From Bacillus sp. FJAT-49711 (lineage in GTDB: Bacteria > Bacillota > Bacilli > Bacillales > Bacillaceae_C), in the NCBI RefSeq assembly GCF_018343715.1, contig NZ_JAGYPL010000007.1, positions 1,480 to 65,479 of the forward strand: DNA of 64,000 nt. The letters run 5' to 3'. Under the pieces are notes generated by a model. The model saw only the letters and a list, made by a program, of their open reading frames with translations, did no database searches and was not told the DNA's origin. Of the stretch, positions 8,462-16,765 are shown one piece after another. Positions within the stretch are counted from its first letter, which is position 1. Every line of letters starts with the position of its first letter. Both the position numbers and the translations under genes were made by a program.

Positions 8462-8502
8462 AGGAAATACATTGAGCTATGAAAAGCGGAAGGCTTCTGG
8501 GA
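8411..8502. repeat. dispersed repeat, family 1 copy B (overlaps sortase 3' end)
   Basis: GTAAGCGCCTTGCCCATCGACGTACAA begins inside the sortase gene. GATAAAGGAAATACATTGAGC and ATGAAAAGCGGAAG follow, and these match copy A at 4427 (ATCAACGTACAA, GATAAAGGAAACACAATGAGC, GAAAAGCGGAAG). The similarity fades after about 8502, and the sequence to about 8650 looks like degenerate repeat material without genes. Confidence 0.75.
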
Positions 8503-8770
8503 AAAACGAGTCTGAAAGCAACTTTCTATTGCAGGCTTGGGCAGCGAGGTACAGTCGCCTCCCCTTCACATTCCATCCGTATAAGCTGCAACAGTTCTGT
8601 CTTCTTCACGTGGATCTGTAAGGCAAATCCGGTTTTCTTAGCAGATAGCAGAATATTTGTTATCGAAAGGCGCTATAGCTGAAAAAAATGGAGAAAACCA
8701 CTTTTGTTTGTTACATTTTTAAATTTAGACAACAATTTGCCATAAAACCAATACCACTAAAAATAAAAAG

Positions 8771-8780
8771 GTGCTATAAT
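8771..8780 (+). promoter_or_regulatory. -10 region of the pflBA promoter
   Basis: GTGCTATAAT is a consensus TATAAT (8775-8780). No good -35 lies 17 bases upstream (TACCAC), which suggests that this promoter needs an activator or is weak. The start of transcription would fall near 8787, immediately before two Rex-like sites. Confidence 0.55.
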
Positions 8781-8793
8781 AAACGTGAGGATA

Positions 8794-8841
8794 TTGCTCA
8801 CCATTTCACAATTGTATTTTTAATTGCTCAATACTTCACAA
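8794..8841 (+). promoter_or_regulatory. two direct-repeated Rex-like operator sites before pflB
   Basis: TTGCTCACCATTTCACAA (8794-8811) and TTGCTCAATACTTCACAA (8824-8841) are 18-base sites spaced exactly 30 bases apart (about three helical turns). Each ends in the Rex half-site TTCACAA; the left half is degenerate relative to TTGTGAA. Rex is the NADH/NAD+-sensing repressor of fermentation genes in Firmicutes. Position downstream of the -10 fits repression by roadblock. The identity of the binding protein is inferred. Confidence 0.55.
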
Positions 8842-8892
8842 TATCTTCAATCTACATTATTGCTTCATTTTAAATATCAAGGAGGGCTTCAA

Positions 8893-11121
8893 ATGAGTCA
8901 TTGGAAAGGATTTGTGGAAGGTCGCTGGCAGCAGGAAGTGGATGTTCGAAATTTTATCGTCAATAACTACTCTCTTTTTGAGGGTAACGAGGAATTTTTA
9001 GAAGGACCGACAGAGGCTACAAATGTTTTATGGAAGCAAGTGATGGAGTTATCGAAGCTTGAGCGTGAAAATGGCGGCGTGTTGGATATGGATACGAAAG
9101 TTGTGTCTACCATTACTTCCCACGGTCCTGGATATTTAGAAAAAGAACTAGAGCAAATTGTTGGATTCCAAACAGAAAAACCTTTTAAAAGATCTTTGCA
9201 GCCATTTGGCGGTATTCGTATGGCTGAGGCAGCGGCTGAATCTTACGGTTTCAAAGTAGAAGATGAAGTAGAAGAGATTTTTACAAAATATCGTAAAACA
9301 CATAACCAAGGGGTTTTCGATGTTTATACATCAGAAATGAGATTAGCTAGGAAAGCGGGTATCATTACGGGTCTTCCTGATGCATATGGCCGGGGCCGAA
9401 TTATTGGGGATTACCGTAGAGTTGCCTTATACGGGATTGATTTCTTAATTAAGCAAAAACAAGCGGAAGTTAATTTAATCGGAAGCGGAACGATGACGGA
9501 AGAAGTGATTCGTGACCGTGAAGAAATGGCTGAACAAATCAGTGCTCTTCGCGAATTGAAAGAACTTGCTCAAATTTATGGCTACGATATTTCAAAACCA
9601 GCTACAAATGCGAAGGAAGCATTCCAATGGTTATATTTTGCTTATCTAGCTGCCATTAAAGAGCAAAACGGCGCTGCAATGAGTTTAGGTCGAGTATCTA
9701 CTTTCCTCGATATTTATATTGAAAGAGATTTGGAAAATGGAATCTTAACTGAAAGCGAAGCGCAGGAACTCGTCGATCATTTCGTTATGAAATTACGTTT
9801 AGTGAAGTTTGCTAGAACACCAGATTACAATGAATTGTTTAGTGGAGATCCTACATGGGTAACAGAATCTATCGGTGGAATCAGTCTTGACGGGAAACCG
9901 CTCGTTACGAAAAACTCTTTCAGATTCTTGCACACCCTTGATAATTTAGGACCATCTCCAGAGCCAAACTTAACGGTTCTATGGTCTACTCTGCTTCCGG
10001 AAAATTTTAAAAAGTATTGTGCAAATATGTCAATTAAAACAAGCTCTATTCAATACGAAAACGATGATCTCATGCGAGGCATTTATGGTGATGACTATGG
10101 TATTGCCTGCTGTGTATCCGCGATGACGATCGGTAAACAAATGCAGTTTTTCGGAGCTCGTGCAAACCTTGCTAAAGCATTGCTATATGCGATTAATGGC
10201 GGTAAAGATGAAATCTTAAAAGCTCAAATTGGTCCTGCGTATGCACCTGTGATTACCGAGTATTTGCAATATGAAGACGTTGTGGAAAAATTTGATCATA
10301 TGATGGAATGGCTTGCCGGGCTGTATATGAACACATTGAATGTCATTCATTATATGCATGATAAATATAGCTATGAAAGAATTGAAATGGCTCTTCATGA
10401 CCGTGAAATCTTACGAACCATGGCAGGCGGTATTGCTGGATTATCTGTCGTTGCCGATTCTTTAAGCGCCATTAAATATGCAAAAGTAAAACCGATACGT
10501 GATGAAAATGGAATTGTTGTCGACTTTGAAATCGAAGGAGATTTCCCGAAATACGGAAATAACGATCCTCGCGTCGATGACATTGCAGTCAATCTCGTCA
10601 AAACCTTTATGAATAAGTTCCAAAAACATCAAGCATATCGCGGAGCAACACCAACTTTATCTGTATTGACCATTACATCTAATGTTGTCTATGGTAAAAA
10701 GACAGGTAATACGCCTGACGGAAGACGAAAAGGCGAGCCATTTGCACCAGGAGCCAACCCACTTCACGGACGGGATCAAAAAGGAGCAATCGCCTCTTTA
10801 AGCTCTGTTGCAAAGCTGCCATATGAATATGCATTAGACGGAATTTCAAACACCTTCTCCATCGTACCTAAAGCACTCGGAAGAGAAGAAGATACGCGAA
10901 TTTCCAACTTAGCGGCCATTCTGGATGGATACATCATTAAACACGGCCATCACTTGAATATTAACGTATTCAACCGAGAAACCTTACTCGACGCAATGGA
11001 ACATCCAGAAGAATACCCACAACTTACAATTCGTGTATCCGGATACGCCGTCAACTTCATCAAACTAACAAGAGAACAACAAATCGACGTTATTAACCGT
11101 ACGTTCCACGAAACAATGTAG
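8893..11121 (+). CDS. pflB: formate C-acetyltransferase (pyruvate formate-lyase)
   Basis: A 742-residue glycyl-radical enzyme converting pyruvate and CoA to acetyl-CoA and formate in the cytosol under anaerobic conditions. The catalytic cysteine pair is Cys406-Cys407 in [14 protein letters not shown]. The radical Gly is Gly717 in [10 protein letters not shown] near the C-terminus, as the family requires. The ATG at 8893 follows AAGGAGGGCTTC; an in-frame start 69 bases upstream would place the Rex-like site inside the coding region and lacks a ribosome site. pflA, its activase, is 136 bases downstream. Confidence 0.98.
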   Translation: MSHWKGFVEGRWQQEVDVRNFIVNNYSLFEGNEEFLEGPTEATNVLWKQVMELSKLERENGGVLDMDTKVVSTITSHGPGYLEKELEQIVGFQTEKPFKRSLQPFGGIRMAEAAAESYGFKVEDEVEEIFTKYRKTHNQGVFDVYTSEMRLARKAGIITGLPDAYGRGRIIGDYRRVALYGIDFLIKQKQAEVNLIGSGTMTEEVIRDREEMAEQISALRELKELAQIYGYDISKPATNAKEAFQWLYFAYLAAIKEQNGAAMSLGRVSTFLDIYIERDLENGILTESEAQELVDHFVMKLRLVKFARTPDYNELFSGDPTWVTESIGGISLDGKPLVTKNSFRFLHTLDNLGPSPEPNLTVLWSTLLPENFKKYCANMSIKTSSIQYENDDLMRGIYGDDYGIACCVSAMTIGKQMQFFGARANLAKALLYAINGGKDEILKAQIGPAYAPVITEYLQYEDVVEKFDHMMEWLAGLYMNTLNVIHYMHDKYSYERIEMALHDREILRTMAGGIAGLSVVADSLSAIKYAKVKPIRDENGIVVDFEIEGDFPKYGNNDPRVDDIAVNLVKTFMNKFQKHQAYRGATPTLSVLTITSNVVYGKKTGNTPDGRRKGEPFAPGANPLHGRDQKGAIASLSSVAKLPYEYALDGISNTFSIVPKALGREEDTRISNLAAILDGYIIKHGHHLNINVFNRETLLDAMEHPEEYPQLTIRVSGYAVNFIKLTREQQIDVINRTFHETM

Positions 11122-11131
11122 CAAGCCAAGC

Positions 11132-11230
11132 GGAATTGTTTGAGTGCCAGGCACTCAAACAATTCCAGTCCAATTCGCACAATTTAGAATTGTGTTAGAG
11201 TTGTGCGAGTGCCAGGCACTCGTACAATGC
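11132..11230. repeat. two GTGCCAGGCAC palindromic repeats between pflB and pflA
   Basis: The first unit, AATTGTTTG AGTGCCAGGCACT CAAACAATT (11137-11165), is a near-perfect hairpin. The second (about 11198-11226) has GTTGTGCGAGTGCCAGGCACTCGTACAAT. The AGTGCCAGGCACT core is an intergenic repeat that I recall from many Bacillaceae genomes. Here the pair sits inside the pflBA operon and could stabilise or attenuate the message between the lyase and its activase. Confidence 0.8.
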
Positions 11231-11257
11231 ACCCTAAAGAAGGAGGATGTGAAGGTT

Positions 11258-11998
11258 ATGAAGATCCAAACTCGTATTCATTCGGTTGAGTCTTGCGGGA
11301 CTGTGGATGGTCCAGGGTTGAGGTATGTCATTTTTACGCAGGGGTGTCTTTTGCGCTGTCTGTATTGTCATAATCCCGATACTTGGGCATTTGGAAACGG
11401 AGAGGGCAAGGAAGTGTCTGTGGATTCATTGATGAAGGATATTAAAGACTATCTACCGTTTCTACAAGCATCGAATGGTGGGGTGACGGTCAGTGGCGGA
11501 GAGCCGCTCCTTCACGTTGATTTCCTCATTGAGTTATTTACAGAATGCAAGAAGCTTGGGATTCATACAGCAATTGATAGTTCTGGTGGGTGTTTTACTC
11601 GGAAAGAGCGATTTATGAAATCTCTTGATCGATTAATGGAAGTGACCGACCTTGTCTTACTTGATTTAAAACAAATTGACGAAGACAAACATAAAAACTT
11701 AACGTCTGTTTCAAATAAACACATCCTAGACTTTGCCCACTATCTTGAAGAAAAGAACATGCCTGTCTGGGTGCGTCATGTTCTTGTTCCAGGCTATACG
11801 GACTCCGAAGAGGATTTAAGAAGACTTGGAGCATTTATTCATTCTTTATCGAATGTAGAAAAAGTGGAAATTCTCCCTTACCATCAATTAGGGGTTTATA
11901 AATATGATGCATTAGGAATTGAATATAAACTTAAAGGCGTACAAACACCAGCGGACGAAAAAGTAAAATGGGCTTATGACATTTTGACAAACAGATAG
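11258..11998 (+). CDS. pflA: pyruvate formate-lyase activating enzyme
   Basis: A 246-residue radical-SAM enzyme that generates the glycyl radical on PflB. The cluster-binding CxxxCxxC motif is Cys30-Cys34-Cys37 in QGCLLRCLYCHNPD, and VTVSGGEPLL is the SAM-binding GGE motif. The ATG at 11258 follows AAGAAGGAGG at proper spacing; the longer open frame runs back through the palindromic repeats and is not real. It acts in the cytosol under anaerobic conditions together with PflB. Confidence 0.97.
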   Translation: MKIQTRIHSVESCGTVDGPGLRYVIFTQGCLLRCLYCHNPDTWAFGNGEGKEVSVDSLMKDIKDYLPFLQASNGGVTVSGGEPLLHVDFLIELFTECKKLGIHTAIDSSGGCFTRKERFMKSLDRLMEVTDLVLLDLKQIDEDKHKNLTSVSNKHILDFAHYLEEKNMPVWVRHVLVPGYTDSEEDLRRLGAFIHSLSNVEKVEILPYHQLGVYKYDALGIEYKLKGVQTPADEKVKWAYDILTNR

Positions 11999-12013
11999 AA
12001 AGGATGATGAAGC

Positions 12014-12640
12014 ATGGCAAATGTTTTATATATAAAAGTGAATCCAAAAAGTGATGAACAATCAAGATCTTCTATGTTAGCGAATCATTTTATAGAGGAA
12101 TACAAACGGCACCATCCAGAAGACACGGTTGAAAAGCTAGATTTATACAAAGCGGATATTCCTTTTCTGGATGTCGATGTTTTCAGTGCTTGGGGAAAAT
12201 TTGCGGCTCATGAAGAGTTAACAGAAACCGAAATGATTAAAGCCTTGCGGATGGATGAACTTACGAGTCAATTTTTAGAAGCAGATAAGCTTATCTTTGC
12301 CACACCGTTTTGGAATTTATCATATCCACCAATGCTTAAAGCTTACATCGATACGATTTGCATCGCAGGGAAAACATTCCATTATACTGAGAATGGACCA
12401 GTCGGCCTTGTCCCTGAAAAGCCTTTATTACTCATAGAAGCTAGGGGCGGTATCTATTCTGAAGGCCCTGCAGCTGAAATGGAAAACTCTTATCGATATT
12501 TTAAAACGATAATGGGCTTTATGGGATTGAAAAACTTTACACCTGTTATTGCAGAAGGATTAGATATCGATCCTAATCAAACTGAATCCATCTTGGTAGA
12601 AGCTAGGCAAAAACTAACCAACATAGCAGTTGATTTTTAA
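12014..12640 (+). CDS. azoR: FMN-dependent NADH-azoreductase
   Basis: A 208-residue flavodoxin-fold oxidoreductase of the AcpD/AzoR family. These enzymes reduce quinones and azo bonds with NADH through bound FMN. Supporting motifs are VLYIKVNPKSDEQSRSS (phosphate loop), FATPFWNLSYPPMLKAYID (FMN-binding loop) and LLIEARGGIYSEGP. It starts 15 bases after the pflA stop, with AAAGGATGATG before the ATG, so it is probably read through from pflBA. That placement would give anaerobically controlled quinone reduction. A terminator follows. Confidence 0.92.
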   Translation: MANVLYIKVNPKSDEQSRSSMLANHFIEEYKRHHPEDTVEKLDLYKADIPFLDVDVFSAWGKFAAHEELTETEMIKALRMDELTSQFLEADKLIFATPFWNLSYPPMLKAYIDTICIAGKTFHYTENGPVGLVPEKPLLLIEARGGIYSEGPAAEMENSYRYFKTIMGFMGLKNFTPVIAEGLDIDPNQTESILVEARQKLTNIAVDF

Positions 12641-12646
12641 ATACTT

Positions 12647-12686
12647 AAAGTAGGTCGAAAATGGAATTAGTACTCGACCTACTTTT
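12647..12686 (+). terminator. terminator after the azoreductase
   Basis: AAAGTAGGTCGA (12647-12658) pairs with TCGACCTACTTTT (12674-12686) around a 15-base loop. Confidence 0.85.
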
Positions 12687-12784
12687 CTGTTATAAAGAAC
12701 TTTATTTAAGGCTATCTTTATCATTACTTTCTTTTTAGAAATCACACTTAGCCATTTCTTTGCTTTTTAAAAGCCCTGTCCATT

Positions 12785-12942
12785 GTTTTACTGTTTGAGG
12801 ACTCTAGCAACTTCTTTCTTTCTTACGATTCTTTTCCTATGTTTTGCCGTCTGAAGACTACTATCCCCCTTTTCAATGATTCTTGTCCTAAGTCCTGTCA
12901 TCTGAGGACTGCTACCTCCCTTTTCAACGATTCTTGTCCTGA
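12785..12942. repeat. three degenerate tandem units of about 51-56 bases
   Basis: Units at 12785-12840, 12841-12891 and 12892-12942 share the frame GT(T/C)(T/C)TG..(G/A)TCTGA(G/A)GACT...C..CTTTTCAA(T/C)GATTCTTGTCCT(A/G)A. The last two are very similar and exactly 51 bases long. The first is longer and more diverged. A partial word (CCCTGTCCAT) precedes them. No coding sense is visible. The array fills the pflBA-azoR to chitinase gap. Confidence 0.8.
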
Positions 12943-13089
12943 GTTATCTTTTTTAAAAGTCACATTTGTCTTTCATCCATAAGCTTCATTCAAGACACTA
13001 GACTTCTTTAGTTGCATCTCCCCCCTTGAATGCGTTTGAATCTCAGGGGTAAACTAAATGCACATATAATTGCTTCATAAGGAGGTCTC

Positions 13090-14478
13090 ATGGTTCGTTA
13101 CACTGGTCTCATCACTATAATATTCTTTTTTTCACTTCTCCCCTCTTCTCTTATCAAAGCAAATGAACAAAATTATGTCATAATTGGATATTATGCCGGG
13201 TGGACTCCACTTAAAAATTTCAATCCCCTATCAGTCACACACATCAATTATGCATTTGCTGATGTATGCTGGGATGGTACACACGGAAACCCGGAAGCTG
13301 GCAGTAATGAGCTGCTGGCTTGCACAGATCTCAAAGGCAATTATCGAAATGATATTCAAAACGGAACTGTCGTTTTGGGTGCCCCAGCTACGGACATTCC
13401 TAAATTGGAAAATTTAAAAACGTTGAAACATATTAACCCCCAATTAAAAACGTTGATTTCCATCGGCGGCTGGTCGTGGTCTATGAATTTGTCGCTTGTG
13501 GCACGAACGGAAGAAACCCGAAAACGATTTGCTGAGTCAGCTGTTTCGTATATTCAAAAATTTGATATGGACGGGGTTGATCTTGATTGGGAGTATCCTG
13601 TCAGTGGTGGAATGCCGAATAATCATCGTGATCCTTCAGATAAAGAAAACTTCACACTTTTACTGCAAGAAATCCGAAGTGCGCTCAATAAAGCAGAACA
13701 AGGAAACGGGAAAAGATATTTACTTACGATCGCATCAAGTGCTGGATTTTCTTATTTAGACAACACTGAATTAGACAAGATTGCCAAGATTGTCGACTAT
13801 ATCAATATTATGACGTATGACTTTAATGGAAGTTGGTCCGAGGTTACAGGCCATAACGCGCCCCTTTTCGAAGACCCGAAAGCGCTAAAATACGATGTCC
13901 ATCCTCATAACGTAGCGGCTGCTGTCAAAGGGCATCTAGACAATGGGGTGCCTGCACATAAGCTTGTATTGGGCCTCCCTTTTTACGGTCGGTCCTGGGG
14001 AAATTGTAATCCCGAAAACGAAGGGGAAAATGGAGGTTATTATTCCTGCTCAGGCAATGGCGGCGGCAATCTAGAACCGGGTACTTATGATTACAACTAC
14101 CTTCAAGAACACTTAATTAATAGGAAAAATTTTAAACGCTATTGGAATCATACAGCAAAGGTCCCTTACCTTTATAGTGAAGTAAACAAAGAATTTATTT
14201 CGTATGATGATCCCGAATCATTAAAGGAAAAAACACATTTTATTATGAACAATGCCTTAGCTGGAGCGATGGTTTGGGAATTAAGTGAAGATGATCAGTC
14301 GCAAACTTTAATGACTACAATCCGTGATGAGCTTGGGTTCCCTAAGCTGGAATCGACTAAAGAGCCGATTAAGGAAGATTCGATAAAAGAAGAAGCACAA
14401 CCTTTATATTGGCTATACTTCCTTACCATGGGCATCTTACTTGTTATCCTCTTGGTCATAATAAGAAAAAGAAAGTAA
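13090..14478 (+). CDS. GH18 chitinase with C-terminal membrane anchor
   Basis: A 462-residue exported glycosidase. A signal peptide (about residues 1-24) precedes a GH18 barrel with SIGGWSWS and the catalytic DxxDxDxE motif (Asp161, Asp164, Asp166, Glu168 in DGVDLDWEYP). Later motifs are INIMTYDFNGSW, LVLGLPFYGRSW and AGAMVWELSEDD. After an acidic linker (about residues 415-433) comes one membrane helix, WLYFLTMGILLVILLVIIRKRK, with a basic end. There is no LPxTG-type signal, so the enzyme should stay tethered to the membrane rather than be sorted or released. There is no chitin-binding module. AAGGAGG lies immediately before the ATG. Confidence 0.93.
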   Translation: MVRYTGLITIIFFFSLLPSSLIKANEQNYVIIGYYAGWTPLKNFNPLSVTHINYAFADVCWDGTHGNPEAGSNELLACTDLKGNYRNDIQNGTVVLGAPATDIPKLENLKTLKHINPQLKTLISIGGWSWSMNLSLVARTEETRKRFAESAVSYIQKFDMDGVDLDWEYPVSGGMPNNHRDPSDKENFTLLLQEIRSALNKAEQGNGKRYLLTIASSAGFSYLDNTELDKIAKIVDYINIMTYDFNGSWSEVTGHNAPLFEDPKALKYDVHPHNVAAAVKGHLDNGVPAHKLVLGLPFYGRSWGNCNPENEGENGGYYSCSGNGGGNLEPGTYDYNYLQEHLINRKNFKRYWNHTAKVPYLYSEVNKEFISYDDPESLKEKTHFIMNNALAGAMVWELSEDDQSQTLMTTIRDELGFPKLESTKEPIKEDSIKEEAQPLYWLYFLTMGILLVILLVIIRKRK

Positions 14479-14504
14479 CAGCACACTCATTAGAGCGTGC
14501 TGTT
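14476..14504. terminator. bidirectional terminator between chitinase and mgtE
   Basis: AACAGCACAC pairs imperfectly with GCGTGCTGTT across an eight-base loop. The hairpin separates two convergent genes whose stop codons are only about 30 bases apart. Confidence 0.7.
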
Positions 14505-14507
14505 TCA

Positions 14508-15875
14508 CTATGTCAGCTTTGATAATAATAAGGAAGCGATTGTAAAATACGTAATAAGCGAGAAAATATCATTTACGGTTGTGATTAAAGGACCTGACGC
14601 TACAGCCGGGTCCAATTTACATTTATATAAAACGAGCGGGATGACCGTCCCTGCCATCGTACCGAGTATAAGGGTAAGTAGAAGAGACCCGCCAACGACT
14701 ATGCCCAAAAATATATTTCCTTGCCAAATGAAAGCAATAATCGAAATGAGAAATCCACATGTTACGCCAATGATAAGACTTACACGAAATTCCCGCAATA
14801 TCAATTTAAAGACCGTCTTTGCATCAATTTCATTTTCCGCCAAGCCTCGTACTACTACCGCGAGCGACTGAGTTCCCGTATTTCCAGTCATCCCGGCTAT
14901 TAGAGGCATGAAGAAAGCCAAGGCTACTACCTTCTCCAACGTCCCTTCAAACTTTGAAATGATACTACCGGAAATTAAACCGATAAAAAGCAGAATGACT
15001 AACCATGGCAGCCGCCTGACAGCTGCAGTAAATGGTTTTGTTTCAAAATCAATCTCCTTACTCGCAGTAGAAAACTTCCCGTAATCATCACTCGTTTCTT
15101 GAATAAGTGCGTCTACCATATGGTCAAATGTAATAATTCCCACGAGCACTCCTTCTTCACTTACAACAGGCAGTGCTATAAAATCATACCGTTGCAGCAG
15201 TCGAACGATATCAGCTCGTTTTGTCGATACAGATACGGAGATGACCTGCTCAAGCATAATATTCCGTAACATTTCATGTGGATCTGAGAGAAGTAAATCT
15301 TTATATGGAACCGATCCAGTCAATATTCCTTCTTTATCAACAAGATACAAATGATTATTGCCCTCCGAGTAAAGGGCAAGAGATCTAATCCTATCAATTG
15401 CATCTTGTACCGTTACATTATCTTCAATAGAGATATACCGATTTGACATTAAACTGCCGGCAGTATCATCGGGATAATCAATCATTGTTTTAACATAACT
15501 AGCATTCGATTCTTCCATTTCTTCAAGAAACTTTTTCAGTTGAACTTGTGGGTATTTTTTAAGCAATCGAGTGAGAATATTTGTATCAAGTAAAGCTAAC
15601 ACTTTATTCGCTTTTTCGGGTCCTATTTTCCCTAGCAGTTCAAGCTTTTGCATGGTGTTTATCTTTTGCATCATACTCGCAATAGTCGTTTCATCCAAAT
15701 TATGAAGTAGTGATATGCCATGCTTTTCAGGAAGGCTCTGGAAAACAGCACTCATATCATAAGGACGCTTTTTTCGAAACACTTCGTTTAGCTCATCAAA
15801 TTTTTCACTTTGTAATTTCTCAATCACTTCTAATGTTTCCTCTTCTAATTTCTCTCTTGTGATAATGACGAGCAC
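14508..15875 (-). CDS. mgtE: magnesium transporter MgtE
   Basis: A 455-residue magnesium channel. The order of domains is MgtE_N (about residues 30-130), two CBS domains (about 130-250) and a C-terminal membrane domain of five helices. PLIAGMTGNTGTQSLAVVVRG and LDPAVASGPLITTVND are the pore signatures of the family. MgtE homodimers admit Mg2+ and close when the cytosolic domains bind Mg2+. I see no M-box riboswitch in the 240 bases upstream. It is monocistronic and convergent with the chitinase gene. Confidence 0.96.
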   Translation of the reverse strand: MLVIITREKLEEETLEVIEKLQSEKFDELNEVFRKKRPYDMSAVFQSLPEKHGISLLHNLDETTIASMMQKINTMQKLELLGKIGPEKANKVLALLDTNILTRLLKKYPQVQLKKFLEEMEESNASYVKTMIDYPDDTAGSLMSNRYISIEDNVTVQDAIDRIRSLALYSEGNNHLYLVDKEGILTGSVPYKDLLLSDPHEMLRNIMLEQVISVSVSTKRADIVRLLQRYDFIALPVVSEEGVLVGIITFDHMVDALIQETSDDYGKFSTASKEIDFETKPFTAAVRRLPWLVILLFIGLISGSIISKFEGTLEKVVALAFFMPLIAGMTGNTGTQSLAVVVRGLAENEIDAKTVFKLILREFRVSLIIGVTCGFLISIIAFIWQGNIFLGIVVGGSLLLTLILGTMAGTVIPLVLYKCKLDPAVASGPLITTVNDIFSLITYFTIASLLLSKLT

Positions 15876-15999
15876 TTCCCTTCCTTGTCACAATCTTTCA
15901 TAGCATTCTATATCCATTTTTCACTTCTTAAAAACTTTTCAGAACATTTGGTAACAATTTTATTAATACGTCCGTCTATGTACTGATGAATAATAAAAG

Positions 16000-16125
16000 C
16001 ATAAGAACATTGCTCATCGATATACAAACTTTAGAGCGGAAGGCAGATAATGAGACTCGACGGACATGAAAGGCGATTCCGATGTTGACTTACGTAAGAC
16101 AGGAAGTTTGCTAGAGGCTGGAGTT
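16000..16125. repeat. decayed dispersed repeat, family 1 copy C
   Basis: AAAGCATAAGAACATTGCTCATCGATATACAAACTT, AGCGGAAGG, GAAAGGCGATTCCGATGTTGACTTACGTAAG and GAGGCTGGAGTTGG occur in the same order as in copies A and D but with many substitutions. It fills the gap upstream of the small secreted protein gene and contains no gene. Confidence 0.55.
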
Positions 16126-16198
16126 GGAAAACAACATTCTAAAATCAAAGTACAAACTTAATACTTATACTATTTTTGAAAAAGGGGCGGAAAATACA

Positions 16199-16669
16199 AT
16201 GAAATCTTTAAAGCGACTAGGACTTTTATTGGCGGCGGTCATGTTCTTTACCCTCATTATGCCAGCGGAAGAAAGTTCGGCAGATGAAATCCCTATGTCC
16301 GTTGGAACCGGGAGTACAAAAGATCATAATGCGATTCAAGCGTCGAAATATTTTATGAGTGGTAATACATATATTCAGAAGATCTCTAGTACGCAAGTGC
16401 GGGTAACGGGAGATACGAAAGCTTATCGGCCAGTCGATAATATAAAGATCGATCTGACACTGCAGCGTTGGGATTCTTCGAGTGGACATTGGGTGGATGT
16501 GCTTTCCCTTGGGAATGCAACGAATTACTCTTCCTCTATCGTATCACTTTCTAAAGAGGCAAAGGTTTTGAAAGGTTCATACTACCGAGTGTGGGGGATT
16601 CACCGAGTCATGCATGGGGGAGTTGTTGAACAAAATGTTAGCATCTCTACTTATGTAATCGTAGAGTAA
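16199..16669 (+). CDS. small secreted protein, possibly DUF6147-like
   Basis: A 156-residue exported protein. The ATG at 16199 follows AAAGGGGCGG; a longer frame from 16124 begins in repeat DNA and would bury the signal peptide. The signal peptide spans about residues 1-28 (LGLLLAAVMFFTLIMPAEESSA). The mature part is a predicted beta-rich domain with ASKYFMSGNTYIQKISSTQVRVTGDTKAYRPVD, reminiscent of short secreted Bacillus proteins of DUF6147. There are no cysteines or catalytic motifs. Function is unknown; it lies just upstream of the lnr-like two-component operon but is not part of it. Confidence 0.75.
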   Translation: MKSLKRLGLLLAAVMFFTLIMPAEESSADEIPMSVGTGSTKDHNAIQASKYFMSGNTYIQKISSTQVRVTGDTKAYRPVDNIKIDLTLQRWDSSSGHWVDVLSLGNATNYSSSIVSLSKEAKVLKGSYYRVWGIHRVMHGGVVEQNVSISTYVIVE

Positions 16670-16715
16670 GACTTTAAGGTAACCTCTTTTATTTTGCGTA
16701 TATCCTATCTCACCA

Positions 16716-16754
16716 TATCGGTTTATAATGATAAATAATTATTATAAACCGATA
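16716..16754. promoter_or_regulatory. perfect 14-base inverted repeat overlapping the lnrJ-like promoter
   Basis: TATCGGTTTATAAT (16716-16729) and ATTATAAACCGATA (16741-16754) are perfect inverted copies with an 11-base spacer. The left arm ends in a consensus -10, TATAAT (16724-16729). The right arm abuts the AGAGGTG ribosome site of the kinase gene. The geometry (25-base centre-to-centre) suits a dimeric activator/repressor such as the LuxR-type regulator encoded in the operon; that link is inference. Confidence 0.75.
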
Positions 16755-16765
16755 GAGGTGACATT

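Noticed and set aside
8479-8873. ORFs between the sortase and pflB
   Set aside because: They fall in repeat and promoter DNA without ribosome sites or protein-like composition.
12785-12942. CRISPR array
   Set aside because: The three units are contiguous and degenerate with no distinct repeat/spacer pattern and no cas genes.
15876-16198. M-box riboswitch upstream of mgtE
   Set aside because: No conserved M-box core or terminator is visible; the sequence is a decayed family 1 repeat.
16124-16198. Upstream start of the small secreted protein
   Set aside because: The 25 extra residues come from repeat DNA and would precede an otherwise ideal signal peptide with its own ribosome site.
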